Source: Tremella fuciformis
Taxonomy: Eukaryota > Basidiomycota > Tremellomycetes > Tremellales > Tremellaceae
Assembly: GCA_032768795.1 (NCBI GenBank)
Contig: CP136493.1
Coordinates: forward strand, 1 to 64,000
DNA length: 64,000 bases
Reading direction: 5' to 3'
How positions within the stretch are numbered: position 1 is the stretch's first letter; every line of letters begins with the position of its first letter. Both the position numbers and the translations under genes were made by a program. The notes below the pieces were generated by a model. The model did not search any database, had not been told where the DNA came from, and worked only from the letters and a program-made list of their open reading frames with translations. Below, in pieces: positions 42,416-53,701 of this stretch.

Positions 42416-43898
42416 TCAGGCTTTTGGGGCCTGTCCCTGGGCGGGAATCGGGGGCAGCGGTCTCGGCTTAGCGGTGGGGCAGTTAGCCAGCTGGTGGCCG
42501 CCCTGCCCACACCGCAAGCAGAGCCCGCTGTGCAAACGGCGCTCCCTCTCGGCCTCCGTCAGAGACCCATCGGGGTTGCACGTTGACTTCAGCAAGTCTG
42601 ACCCAGAAGGGCCCGAACTCGCCGAGGACTTGCCGCGCTGCTCGCTGACGCGAGCAGGCGGGAGCGACGCGCCCAAGCGCTCAGCCCATGGGCGTCGCGC
42701 TGGCGCTTCAGCCTTGGCATACTCCGGCTTGTGCTTTTCAGCCTGTCACGTCGGCCACGCCTCCATGATCACCAAAGCACGCCTACGAGTCTCGTTCCAG
42801 CCCAGCACGCCTGTCAGACACGTGAGCCTATCGTCGATCCTCGAGTAGCCTCGACGACCCTCGAGTAGCCTCGACGACTCTAGAGCTCGAGCCTCGTCGA
42901 TGGTGTTTCAAGGAGAAAGCCCAAGGCGGTGCAGAGGAGGGCACGGGTGATATATATACAAGCCCTCACCCGTAGACCGTCCTTAGCACCGTGGTATTGA
43001 GTCCCATGGATAGAAAGTGACGGCGCAGCCGTGTTGTCGACGCACGAGAGGCTGTAGGACACACCTTCTCGTGGAAGACAGAGACAGATCGACAGACAGC
43101 ACGTGTGAGAGGGCCTATCAGTCGACGACCGGCCTGGCCCCGTGACACAGCCTTTGCCCCAGCAGCCTCCTCCAGCTTCCTCTCCTCCTCGCGGTGACGG
43201 AGGCGATTGTCTAGAGGCACAATAAACTCGACGAGCTCGGTCAGCGAGTAGAACTCGCCGCGCTTAGCGATCTTGTCCTTGAGATGAGACTTGAGCCCAT
43301 GGATGGCCCAGTCCATGATCGCGACCTGATCAGTGAAACCAGCGACCGCAACAAGCTCCCTGACCTTAGCGAAGTGCTCGGCAGCTGACTTGGTCTGCCG
43401 CAGCGCTCGAAGTTGTTGCTTTCCCGTACCCCGTCCGTCCGGGTCGCCGAAAGCGGACTTGAGGTACCTTTTGAACGCGTCCACCGTTACGAGCTCAGCG
43501 GGTCGGGGCCGCATACCTACCATCGGCTCGACAGACTGAAGAGCCGGCCCCCGCAGGTACGAGATCATGAGCGAGACCATGACCTCCTCCGACTGGTACC
43601 GGCCCGCATGCAAACTGAACATCAGCTTGCACTGCAGCAGGAACCCTTTTAGCTTGGCGGGGTTCTCCCCAGAGAAGGTGTCAGGCTCCTTGACCTTTGG
43701 CTCCTTCGGCGTGCCGCTTGCTGAACTCGCTGGGCTGAACGAGGGAGCTCGCCCTCTTGGGCGGAGGAACTCTTCTTCCTCCTGAAGCTCGAGGCGAGCT
43801 TCCTCAAAGGCTTCGCGACGGATGTTCCATCGCTCGAGCTCCTTTAAGAAGAGCGTCATGCTTGCCGCGTCACTGACGTCGGCGGGAGGTGTAGGCAT
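42416..43898 (-). pseudogene. Gypsy gag with zinc knuckle, interrupted by an LTR
   Basis: ATG 43,898 (MPTPPADVSDAASM) leads to a retrotransposon gag domain (LKGFLLQCKLMFSLHAGRYQ, SYLRGPALQSVEP, FAKVRELVAVAGFTDQVAIM). After the solo LTR at 42,744-43,147 the frame resumes with a CCHC knuckle ([14 protein letters not shown]) and stops at 42,416. The LTR plus duplication is 409 bp and its removal restores the frame. Confidence 0.9.
42744..43147 (+). mobile_element. Solo LTR, family 1 (copy e), inside Gypsy gag
   Basis: 404 bp, TGTCACGTCGG to CCCCGTGACA, with target duplication CAGCC at 42,739-42,743 and 43,148-43,152. Inserted in the opposite orientation to copy d. Confidence 0.93.
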
Positions 43899-44511
43899 TG
43901 GGCCCAAGCCTCGGCGAGCTCGCCGAGACTCTGACCAACGGAAATAGGTGGTACGCTCACATGAGCTTGACTCATCCTCGAGTAGCCTCGTCGAGGCACA
44001 CACATCCTTGACGAGGTTGTGCCTCGACGAGGTTCAACCTCAACGAGGCAGGGAAGCCGCCACCAACGATAACTCCGCATATAACGCCGACACCCTCGAC
44101 GACCTTGTAGAATGCCGCCGCCTGTTGCCCTTTCTCATCACTCATAGCAAGTGCTGAGCGGGCAACAGGTGAGTCTGAATGCATCACTCATAGCAAGTGC
44201 TGAGCGGGCAACAGGTGACCGGAATCCCATTGCCTCAGAGCTAAGATTCCGTCGCTGACGCCCTGGGAGTGTCAGGCGGGGTAGTCCCGCCGTCTTCCTC
44301 CCTAGTCACGGTCACGGCAGGGGGAACGGGTGGTGCAGGAGGCTCCTCCTCGGGCTCATTGAGCCTGGGGGATCTCCTGAGTAGACGAGAGGATTCCGGT
44401 GCGGAGGGAAACATGATGGGGCGGTCTCAGAGAGAGAGAGCGCGACGAGATGAACGAGGACAAACAGGACTCAGCGGGTTGGGTACCTGTCCGGCGGTAG
44501 TAGTCTTCTCC
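43899..44511. other. Gypsy leader region with a 37-bp tandem duplication
   Basis: Untranslated stretch upstream (on the minus strand) of gag. It has several CCTCGACGAGG-like motifs near 44,000-44,050, and a 37-bp direct repeat starting CATCACTCATAGCAAGTGCT near 44,138 and again near 44,183. Confidence 0.5.
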
Positions 44512-44517
44512 CAATAC

Positions 44518-45258
44518 TGTCACGACGACCGCCTTCTCTGTCCAGGGCCCGGCGGGCACGTACTCCAAACGGTCGGCGTGGGGGTCGTTGACGTCGATAG
44601 GTATGAGCGAGTTGGGCGAGGAGCTCGGCGAGGGACTTGCTGAGCTTGAGGGGGGTGAACGGGGAACTCGGCGAGGGACTCGCTGAGTTCGAGGAGGTGA
44701 ACGGGTTGAGCGAGGAGTGCGGCAAGGGACTCGCTAAACTCGGCGAGCAGGAAGGTGAACTCGACGAGCGAGAGCGAGCTGAGGGAGGTAGATGGGGAAC
44801 TTGGCGGGGGACTCGGTGTCACTGGCAAGCCAAGCGACGGGACGGAGCAGGCAGTCTATGTGTCTGCAGAGAACAACAATTGGGAGAAGACTACGGAACG
44901 TATTGCGCGCCCAGTCTTCCTATGTATCCGTCGTCCCTCGGTGAGCTCGGCGAGTGATGCGTTGAATCAACGAGTCCGAGCTCCGTCTCTCCACGTGGCT
45001 TCCATGTGCTCTCCCTACGTCCGTCGTGACACGTCCGGATGCTTGGGCGCATTCTCGAGGCTGTTCTCGAGCTCGTTTTCTTCGGGAGGGAAAGGAGGTG
45101 AGTTCCCCTCCGGGTCGTTGTAATCGCCAAGCGGTTGCTCAAGTTGGCAAGTGCCGGAACGAAGCTGGCAACCAGCAACTCTGGACATGGCGAATAGGAC
45201 GAGGGAACAACTAGGATTCGAAGAGGCTAGGCGAGTAGTGACGGTATCAGTACTGTCA
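44518..45258. mobile_element. LTR-like unit of 741 bp (possibly the 5' LTR of the Gypsy element)
   Basis: Starts TGTCACGACG and ends GTACTGTCA. The six bases CAATAC lie on both sides (44,512-44,517 and 45,259-45,264), which looks like a target duplication of a solo LTR. The interior is full of GGCGAGGGACTCGCTGAG-type repeats, like the Gypsy coding region, so it may belong to that element. Open frames inside are repeat artefacts. Confidence 0.5.
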
Positions 45259-45264
45259 CAATAC

Positions 45265-45540
45265 TGTCACGATACCTCTCTGTCTCTGTCCCGAGGTCTT
45301 GGCTCATCTACCTCGAGCTCACTGTTGTCTCCTTTCCTTTGTCGAGTTCGCCGCATCCGGCAAATTCGCTGAGTAAGCATCGAGGAGTTGTCTGACGGAT
45401 GCGGTAACACCGGGTGGGGCTGTCTTGGCGAGTCGCGGCAAGCTTCGGCAAGCGCCGACGAGTGGCTGGCTCACGTTCCTTCGGCTTGGTCTTGGTTCCT
45501 TTGGCTCAGTCTTGCTGCTGCTTCGGTGTCATTTGTGACA
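45265..45540 (+). mobile_element. LTR-like unit of 276 bp
   Basis: Begins TGTCACGATACC directly after the right CAATAC of the previous unit and ends ATTTGTGACA. It has TG...CA ends and a terminal inverted TGTCAC/GTGACA. The right flank (ACAGA) differs from the left, so its own duplication is not visible. Confidence 0.4.
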
Positions 45541-45564
45541 ACAGATTGCTTCCTGGCAGGTCGC

Positions 45565-46336
45565 TGTCAGGAAACCGACACGGCATCCTGACCACGAGAC
45601 TACCACGAGGCAACTTCCGACGGAAACATCCAAAGGATCCTACGAACCGAAGAACGTGAGTACGATAGAACCGTCACTATTAGTCACGAATAACTACGAC
45701 TTGCTCTTGAAGGCGCTGGAACAACCTGGAGAACGATAGAAGGATACATCTCAGTCTTCCATCGGCCGATTCGAGATAGGAACGCACACAAGGACAAGAG
45801 TCAGGTCCACGATAACGGAGGATAGAGTTATCTCACAGTCAGGGCCACGGGACAGAGACCAAGGACGATAAGGACGACGACGGGCACACAAAGAGATTAG
45901 ATGCAAGCCAGCGCGGAGAGAAGACGATAGAAGAGAAGAGAGACGGCGAGAGAATACTAGAGAGTATTGGGAACGAGTAGAAATGACTAGGAGAACGATG
46001 GAACGATCCATGAAGGACGATGCTAGAAGGATCAGAGAGAGAGCGGGCGAGAGTAAGTGGATACTTAAGAAGGAAGATCGCAGAGGAAGTTCCTCAGCGA
46101 TCTAGTTAACTAGTCCTCTAGATAGAACGTCTACTTAGAGAATCGACCATACCAGTGACGAGAGATAGATAAGTGAAGTGAGTCTTGATCGCTCCTCACC
46201 CAGCTTGGTTCCACTCTACTCTTGTTCGTTACTATCTGTTACGAATAGTCGTTGATAGTTAGCAGCTTGAACCGATAGATTGATTTAGGTGAGCTTTAGT
46301 TGGATCTAAAACAGGTCACCGGGTACAGGTCTGACA
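45565..46336. mobile_element. LTR, family 5 (copy a), 772 bp
   Basis: TGTCAGGAAACC to CAGGTCTGACA, 772 bp, nearly identical to 57,595-58,366 where the target duplication proves its borders. Flanks GTCGC and AGTGG differ, so this copy may be one LTR of a rearranged element. Open frames inside it on both strands are not genes. Confidence 0.85.
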
Positions 46337-46728
46337 AGTGGCAACTCCAGGTGAAGGAGTTGCGCACACGGATTTGCCACCCAGCCCATAGACATATATA
46401 AAGAGCCTACTTCTTGATCCTTCTCCCCAAGGATCAATCTATTGCAAGTTACACCTAGTCTTAGAGCCTTGCACCGAGCCCCTCTTCGCTTGCTTCGTCT
46501 TTACCTTCGCTCGCCACGACGCCTATCTCCGTGGGATCCTTTGAGCACTTCGACCATCGACATCCACACCGTGGCCTTCGTGGATTGTCAACTCTACTAC
46601 GCCGTCCGACCAAGCCACAGGTTCAGTGGTTGTACCCCCTTTGCCTTTGGTGCAACCCGAGCTTGCCACATTACGACTACCGCCGTCTACTTGTCGGCGG
46701 ACCTCAAGGCCGCCGGGTTTGAGTCGTA
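46337..46728 (+). repeat. Dispersed repeat F (copy a) with a TATATAAAG box
   Basis: About 392 bp matching 63,310-63,698. It begins with an inverted repeat (GCAACTCC ... GGAGTTGC), has a TATATAAAG box near 46,395, and ends GAGTCGTA. Similarity ends there. In the second copy the repeat leads into a transposase gene, so this is probably the 5' end of the same transposon family. It abuts LTR family 5. Confidence 0.75.
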
Positions 46729-47099
46729 ACAGTCTAAGCCGTTGACCATGTCATGACCTCATGAGAAGACGCCTCCTCAAGACCAATACTGCAGTGACAA
46801 TACTGCAGTGAGACGTCTGACCACACCAACTGTTCCGCCGCTGAATGCCATGCCCAAACGAGCCACACGTGGCAAGGTACAGTGGAATGACCACACCGAC
46901 GACCACACTGTTCTGTCCAGTGAACGAGAGGTCCTCTCACAGGCTCCTCAATGTTCTGTCGCGCTCCCTGCATACATGCAGCCTCTGTCATTCCGTGCAG
47001 TGCTGTCACCAACCCGAGTACGTCACGTCTTGACAGCGCCATCGACACGTCGTTGTCGCCTCTCAACACCGCTATGCGCATGCGTAGCCGTTTCTCTGG
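46729..47099. other. No gene seen
   Basis: A short direct repeat (CAATACTGCAGTGA, twice near 46,780-46,811) is the only structure. No coding evidence. Confidence 0.3.
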
Positions 47100-48000
47100 T
47101 GTCGTAGTCGTATCTTTGAGCTGATCCCCCTGACCTACCTACTCGCGAGTAACCTGGTGAGCTGCACTTGAACTCGTTTCTGACAAGTCGGGCTGATCTC
47201 CAGTTCTGTAGTGCTGGTGTTGAGAGTTCAACACAAGGTCCCTCTGCCCTCATCCTGAGCTGATCACCATGTCTCGACGGTCTTGACGGTCTCCAAGACA
47301 GTCTCCATGATCGTGGCCGCGGGAGGCATCTGCGATCTCGCCCGTCGCCGCCTCGATGTCTCCGTCGGTCCCTGCAATCCCTACGAGCGTCGCGCTTGTA
47401 TACGTGCAGCGTTGCCGTTCACTCGCACACCTCTCCTCGCCTCGCCTGGCAGTGACGACGTTCCGCTACCATGACGTCGCTGTTCCCCACGGTCAATCCG
47501 TTCTGTCCGAGCCGTCCTCGAGATAGCGATTCTCCCTGGACAACGCACGCTAGCTCAGCGCGCGCCAAGTTGAAGGCGGATTCCCTCTGCGCGCGCTCGC
47601 CATGCCATGCCGTCGCTCAGGACGACCCCAACACCCTTCCGCTTCCGGCCGGTCGACTTGGTGCATCTGCATCTGCATATTGTCGCAATATCGCCACATG
47701 CCGACGACGGCTGCAAGCAGGTCTCGATGACAAGACGGAACATTTCAGCAGCCTTGTCCTTATTATCCTCGTGGTCGTGGGTCATGACACCGCCAGGATC
47801 ACTCTCCGCCGGCGCGACATCTTGCGAGAATAGTACGAGTAGAGTACCTGGGACTGCCCATGGAGACCTAGTCTCTCGAAAGGGGACTGCTGCTGTTACT
47901 ACAGCAGCACGACTCTGCTGGTCTGGCCTGTGGGAAGCTCGCTGTAGGATCGCCCGAGGCATAGAAGTCAGCGCCGTCGGCCTTGAGGCCGCGGTGTAGA
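47100..48000 (-). pseudogene. Decayed Copia family-B relic (gag region)
   Basis: The stretch 47,460-47,960 resembles the family-B gag at 60.9-61.7 kb: both share a TTGTCGCAATATCGCCACATG-like block and a GTCATGACACCGCC block, and both have CTACCATGACGTC. The stretch 47,100-47,270 resembles 52,480-52,670 (GGTCGGGCTGAT...CAGCTGATCACC). Frames are broken throughout. The order is colinear with family B but with a large internal deletion. Confidence 0.5.
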
Positions 48001-48949
48001 ATGTAGAATGTTCCTACCACGGATCGCGGTCAGATGGCGTGTGCACGGCACAGTCGTATAGTACTGTACTGGTCATGTTGTCATTCAAACTCAACCCATT
48101 GTGACTGTCTTGTCCATTCATAGACGAAGCATCGGGATCACCAACAGAGCTCGTCAAGGACGGGACAACAGACAGCGCGGTGCTTATAATTTGATCCGAG
48201 CAGGCATTACTCGTAAATGTCATCATCGAGCCTTCAAGAACCTCTAGAGATTATCTGGGAACTAGCCAAGAGCGAAGAAGAGTCAAAGTCTCTCGAGTGA
48301 ATGTCGGAGCGCTGCCGACCACCGTTCCGCGTCCCCTCCCTCTCCATGGTCTACCATCTCGTCGCCTTGCTTCTCCTTCCCCCTTAGCCTCAAGGGACTG
48401 AGCTGAAAAGGCAGAGTGGCGTTGCTCGGTGGGGTCGATGACTTGTCGCTCCGACTCAAGTCGCAGGTGAGCTTGGGCGTTGGCGTATCTGGCGAGAGCG
48501 AGAGCGAGTGTCCTGACTGGCGCGACTGGATCGATTTTTCTTCCGGACGTTTGGGAGTGGGAGTGGCCGGTTCGGACATCTCCACGAGCACCGGGGCTGT
48601 TGTGTGCGCGACAGAGACAATGCCCAAGGCCAAGGGCGAGGGTGAGTCCGGGCAGGATAACGCTTCCGGGCCCATGCCGATAGACTGGCGTCTGGAAGCC
48701 TTGTCGAGCCATACAAAAGGGGACAAATCGCTGTTAGGCGAGTCGACCATTCGCCTGCTCCATGTCAGCTTTGCCCCATTGTCTGTCACGACGCGACGGA
48801 ACGTACTCGACCTCAAGCACACCGTAGTCGTACACACGGCTTTTGCTCGGCACAAGCATCCGAGCGGTTCCTCCAGTCTCAGCAGTGTTTTGGAAAAGAC
48901 TGCTCTATCAGAAACCGGCTCGGCTCGGCTACACGAACGGGAGAACACC
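48001..48949. other. Ambiguous coding region between relic B and a small gene
   Basis: Long open frames exist on both strands between 48,283 and 48,973 and neither is decisive. The minus frame (VVTDNGAKLTWSRRMVDSPN) could be a downstream exon of the small gene at 48,950-49,312. Confidence 0.3.
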
Positions 48950-49312
48950 TCACGAGGACAGGCTGTCGAGTGATTTTCTCATGGTCAATCTCAGACCCCT
49001 ACGGCTGCCGTTCCCGTTGCCCTTGGTGTCCCCGGCAGCGCCAGGTGCTGTCTGGGCATCGGCCGAAAGGGGAAGGGGGATGGCGGCCGCGCAAGGTGTA
49101 GACGTAAAAACATCGTAAGGCTCTGGTAACCAGGTCAGAAAGGCGATCACAAGCAATTTGCAATTTGAGCACTCACCATACTCTCTTGGGGTCTCGTCCA
49201 CACGCGCCAAAGGAGTTTTACTTCTCTTGTGCACTGGAGTACATGGTTGGTATCGACGTCCATCCCCCGGCTGCCTCGCGAGTGCGTTCACCTCTGCTTC
49301 GGTCAACAGCAT
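48950..49312 (-). CDS. Unrecognised small protein, 102 aa, 2 exons
   Basis: Exons 49,312-49,177 and 49,122-48,950 join in frame with a GTGAGT donor and a 54-nt intron, giving 103 codons with stop. The product starts MLLTEAEVNALARQPGDGRR and ends TKGNGNGSRRGLRLTMRKSL plus a few residues. Just upstream of the ATG is an ACAACGAC/ACTACAAAG repeat (49,313-49,385) that keeps a Thr-rich frame open; I left it out. Function unknown. Confidence 0.5.
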   Translation of the reverse strand: MLLTEAEVNALARQPGDGRRYQPCTPVHKRSKTPLARVDETPREYGECSNCKLLVIAFLTWLPEPYDVFTSTPCAAAIPLPLSADAQTAPGAAGDTKGNGNGSRRGLRLTMRKSLDSLSS

Positions 49313-49839
49313 TGTCGTTGTCGTCGTTGTTGTCTTTGTAGCCGTTGTAGTCGTTGTAGTCTTTGTAGTCGTCGTTGTCAAGAGACTGTGGTAGCAAAGT
49401 GAAAACGCCGATGAAACGCCGACGTATGCGTGGTAGAGACACACGTGGTGTTTGCCCCCTTGATTGACCACTTCTTACAGGTCAGCGAGCGCGAATAGTA
49501 GAGTAACTACTATGAACACTTTAGGGAGTCAAGAACCCTTCGCCAGCGCAAGCTCGGTCCACCATGCCTGGACCAGTCTCGCAGAGCCAGCCGAATCGAA
49601 CAATCACCTATTCGTAGGGCACACCTTTTGCCCACTATTCCATCTCTTCGACCCCAACTCTTCTCAACAGATCATCCGAGATATCCAAGTCGGTCGGCTC
49701 CATCCCTCCCTCTCTCCCTTGCTACAAGCTGCAAGCTCAATAGCAGGATCACGGCGGTCAGATTGACGTCCACACCGATCATACGAGCTCAATCATCATC
49801 TACCCATCGCCTGCGCATCGTGTGGGTGTGTCGGCTAGA

Positions 49840-51771
49840 ATGCACGATGACTCCATCACACACTCCATTTCCACCCCGCTGCATCTGGACCCCTTGCATC
49901 TCTCCACGTCGTCGGAACAACGCATGGTCACGAGTCTATGGGTCAAGCAGTGTCTTTTGGAATCACACCTGTGCGACTTGCAATTCGGTTGGGACGAGAT
50001 TTACGCGGATCATCGATTGGGCATGGATAGCCCACAGGGCAAGTCATCTCGGAAAAGGAAAGCGGTGAGCGATCACTCGGCAACGACATGACATCTGCAT
50101 GAATCGATCGATCGTCGCTGATATCTGCAGAGTCCGCAAGAGAACGAACCAGTAGAAGCTTCCACTTCCATCACCTCTGCAACAAAGACAAGACGTCGGA
50201 CACTGCGCAGGGTCAAACCGGCCGAGAGACCCAGATTTGAATTTACGGCCGCGGTGCTGACGCAGTGGCGTGGTACACTACGCGAGTTCTTCACACACGT
50301 CGATGGTATACTGGTAGGTTGCTCCCTCCCACCGACCGACAGACACGGATCGTGCCGTGGCACTGACGGCTCAGTCCACCAGACAGTCGTCGACATTCGC
50401 GAGTGCGGCTGTGGCGAGAAGCACAGCCCCGGGACAGACCGAGCAGCAGATCGGAACAAACAGTCCTCTCTTCTCCACGACATCGTCTTTCTTCCGAAAG
50501 TATCGCCATTTTCTCGAGCCTTGCTTCAACTCAACCATGATCGCACACTTGGCGCCCCATGCCCACCGAAAGGTCGACAAGGGCGTCGCTTGCAGGCGAC
50601 AAGGCAACTTGAACACACCTTTGAACGCGGCCAACCTTGAGCAGTGGCAGAAGACCGAGCTGGGCTTGGACGCTTGGCGCAAGAATATCGGCCCGGAGCC
50701 CGTCGACGATATCGGTGCCAATGCTCCTTCAGACGGGGCAGAGGCCATACAGCCGGCACCGGTCTGTGACGAGGTCGACGTCGACGTCGACGTCGACGCC
50801 AACGTCAACGTCACGGACAATGGTCATATCGAGGAACTCGACATACCGACCATTGACGATCTCGAGTCGTTACTACGAATCGCCTTCAAGTTGAGCGCAG
50901 CTGGGAAGAAAAGAAACGTCATTCCCAAGGCGGTTGTAGAGCGATTGCTCAGCCGTATCTGTCAGACGGGCTCATCAAAGGCGGAGGCGGAACGACGATC
51001 CTTGCACGTTTTCGGCATGGCAAGCGCAAGAGTGCCCATTGCATGTGGAAGAGCTGTATGTCGGAATCGCCCTGCAGATCGATCCGCCGGCTGATATATG
51101 CCAGATGGCAATTCGGCCCTGGTATTTACCGCTTGTGGTGGACGACTCGTCATTGTCACCGCCCCGAGATGAGTCCAATGAGCACGTTGCGATTATGCTC
51201 TACTACCTTAGCCCTCGCCCTTGCTCTTCGGTGCCAATCCAATCGGCGGCTGGGGCTGGGGCAGTGGCAGGAGAGCTTGAACACGAAGACCAGAGATCGG
51301 GACATTTCATTGTCGATGGCGGAGAAATCTGGACAGTAGGAGTGCTGGGGGGCGAGCAGGAAGCCCATGAGGAGGGGAATGACGCACGCGCGAGTTTGAT
51401 GCAACTCGTGATGGGTGTCTGGGGGGTGGGTTGTCCAGATTGATTGATTGCTTACTTGTATGGGTTTGGGTTTGCACGCTGACCAATCGCAGACCCTTGC
51501 TGGGTCCATCCCGCATGTCGAGCATGCCGAGCGTCAAGGAAGACGACGCTCCGTTTCTTGGCGGGATTTCGAATGGCCACTCGAGTTCCTACATAGACTG
51601 GCAAACATTCCCGAGACATCGGTATCGATCCCGCTAACAATCCCGCTGGATGAGGATGAACATGATCCTCAACGGGAATGGGAATGTAGGATCGAACGCA
51701 TTGCGAGACGCCCCGATCCTCTTTTGACAGATCAAGACAAGGCACAGGCCGTCTTGGCTGCGTTACTGTAG
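49840..51771 (+). CDS. Unrecognised multi-exon gene; stop codon lies in the adjacent LTR
   Basis: ATG 49,840. Exons 49,840-50,064, 50,131-50,313 and 50,375 to about 51,000 join in phase 0 with 66- and 61-nt introns. Exon 1 has a basic tail (SSRKRKA), exon 2 reads RFEFTAAVLTQWRGTLREFF, exon 3 has an Asp-Val repeat (DEVDVDVDVDANVNV) and DDLESLLRIAFKLSAAGKKR. A further exon near 51,040-51,330 reads HVEELYVGIALQIDPPADIC, and a last one from about 51,492 reads RDFEWPLEFLHRLANIPETS and ends AVLAALL. The frame change near 51,000 is unresolved. The final TAG (51,769-51,771) is formed by the first bases of the LTR starting at 51,768. No family recognised. Confidence 0.5.
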
Positions 51772-51970
51772 TTAGTGCAAGGCAGTGGCCTGCTACCCGT
51801 AGTCGCTATAGCTCCTGGTAGCCTTTGCAGCTGCAGCTCATTGCTGTTAGAAAGCGGTCGAGAACATGCATTCGTCCATCTCGCGCAGTCACAGCCTTAT
51901 AGTTCGTCTGTCATACATCCGGATTGTGCAAGACTCTCACTCGTAAATCTCACCCTATTGTTGTTTAACA
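51768..51970 (-). mobile_element. 3' LTR of Copia family B
   Basis: On the minus strand a purine tract (CGAGGGGGAG, 51,980-51,971) is followed by TGTTAAACAACA, the usual order of polypurine tract and 3' LTR start. The LTR probably ends at CTAACTACA (51,768), about 203 bp. No second copy was found to confirm the borders. Confidence 0.5.
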
Positions 51971-52175
51971 CTCCCCCTCGAAGTCGGCGGACTGCAGAAC
52001 GATCGCGACGGTCTCTGTGATACCGTCGAGCACCTCTGGAGGACTGCCATGCAGCCTGTCGATCTTCGCACCATGACAATAGAGCCCGGGAAACACTGGT
52101 GCGGACGTCGTACGGTCCAGAGACCTGCCTCCTTCAGGCTGCTTGGAAGCGATCCTGCCGTTCTCCGTCATGTAT

Positions 52176-53190
52176 TCACCGAGCTCGATAATCTTGGTGT
52201 CTGGCGATAGCTCTGCTCCTTCCCGATGCTCTCCAGCTCCCCCTGCATGCATCCAGTCCCTCATATCCCGTGCACATGCAGCAAGACTTCTCTGATGATG
52301 AGTCGCGAGCTGACGTTTTGAGTCGGTCACGCGTGATATGGCTGGACATGGTCTCTGTCGTCTGCAGGACGACTCGACATGGTCTCTGAATTGCCGCTCG
52401 TCTCTCGATCGTCACTGATGGCCGACACGCGCATGTAGCCGTCCTTTTGCGATGCGTACTGACTCTCCTGACGCAGGGCTTCATGACGGTGTGCGGCAAC
52501 GGCGGCGGTGGCGGGCAACTTGGTGAGCGGAGCTTCACTCTGATAGGTCGGGCTGATTTCCAGTGCCGGTGTCGGCGATGTCGACGGTGTGGACGGTTCT
52601 CTGACCCGTTCCCCACGGTCTCCTTCTTATTACAGGCTCCCCCTGCTCCCAGCTGATCACCAAACGACGCCGCCTTGCCTTCGACGTCGCCCTGCGACTC
52701 TCTGACGGAGGTCTTGGCCTCGACGTCTCTCGCGGCGGTGATGTAGCCTAACGCGGTGGTCTTGAGAGCGACGGACCACAGGGATCCTCTCTTGCGCAGC
52801 ATGAGCTTTCCCGTCTCCCTCTGCCGCGTGCCGCCATCGTCCTTGATCTCTGCTTCCCAGCCGCGGGCAAATTGCCTCGATAGCGAACACACGCTGACTC
52901 GAGCAGTCGGTACGAGATACACGTCTTGCAGCGTGATGCGTCGTCCCGACAGTATGACCTCGACCTCACCGGCCTCGACGGCTTGGACGGTACCTCCGCT
53001 AGCGAGCCCCAAGGCAACGGGGGGCTCGAGCACTCGCACACTCTTGAGGACGAGCGGTGCGGGGTCAAATGATGGTTGGCACCGCTATCGATCACCCAGG
53101 CCGTCTCGACGATGCTCTCGGCGGTCTCGGCGACAGTCTCGATGGTCTCGATGGTCGTCGCCTCACAGACTATCTCACCGGCCACTGCAA
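52176..53190 (-). pseudogene. Copia family B: aspartic protease and downstream region
   Basis: Minus-strand frame with AWVIDSGANHHLTPHRSS, the Copia protease signature, at about 53,095-53,045. After a frame change near 53,040 it continues with the usual downstream region (LEPPVALGLASGGTVQAVEA, RRITLQDVYLVPTARVSVCS), which in Copia elements leads to the pre-integrase domain. Here the sequence passes into Cys/Arg-rich, non-conserved frames and reaches the polypurine tract without any integrase, RT or RNase H. The relic is either internally deleted or a non-autonomous type. Confidence 0.75.
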
Positions 53191-53278
53191 TAGACGTTCC
53201 TCTCGGCGGTGACGACGGCCTTGCTTTCAGCCCATGGGTCGCCGAGCAGATCCGCTCAATCGGTGGTGCCGACAGTGA

Positions 53279-53372
53279 TGTTGAAGGGAGGCTTGAATAA
53301 GGACTGGCTGGAGGTACTCAGAACTGCTCGCTCGCTCATAGTTCTCTATGCAAACATATCGTTCGCTCAACT
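53279..53372 (+). mobile_element. 5' LTR of Copia family A
   Basis: 94 bp starting TGTTGAAGGGAGGC. The last base is T where the 3' LTR has A. It is followed by TGGTTATGAGCC, the expected place of the primer binding site; I cannot name the tRNA with confidence. Confidence 0.85.
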
Positions 53373-53701
53373 GGTTATGAGCCTGAGCTGCTTTACATGG
53401 ATCTAGAGTGACCCTACTACATCCAGAAAGCAGTAACTCCACCGTCCGACCGACCCAGATCACTGAGTCCCGTTCGATCGTCGACCTAGCCTTTGCGCTC
53501 GAGCCACATCACTTCGCTCACTCATCCACCCTCTGCTCGCTCGGAGGAGTCAGAGCAGCTGGGACATACTAGTAAGCCTGAAGGGAGAGCGGCGGGCCTA
53601 AACAGCCGCTCTACACGAAAGTGTCTCCTTTGTTTGCTTGTTCAGCTTCCATCCATTCACCTTTACCGATCGAACAAGGTCATCACCGAACGCACCAAAC
53701 A

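Larger units (their letters stand above)
38944..43898 (-). mobile_element. Ty3/Gypsy retrotransposon relic, split by two solo LTRs
   Basis: On the minus strand the order is gag (43,898-43,153 and 42,743-42,416), aspartic protease (about 42,299-41,910), linker, RT (41,385-40,431), RNase H, HHCC and the front of integrase (40,016-38,944). Family-1 LTRs inserted at 42,744-43,147 (TSD CAGCC) and 40,022-40,425 (TSD CAGAT). Removing each LTR plus one duplication takes out 409 bp and restores the frame, which proves the insertion order. The integrase core is missing, cut at the family-2 LTR. The element is dead. Confidence 0.9.

Noticed and set aside
45751..46011. Minus-strand 86-codon frame repeated at 57,781-58,041
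   Set aside because: It lies inside the 772-bp family-5 LTR; conservation simply reflects the two LTR copies.
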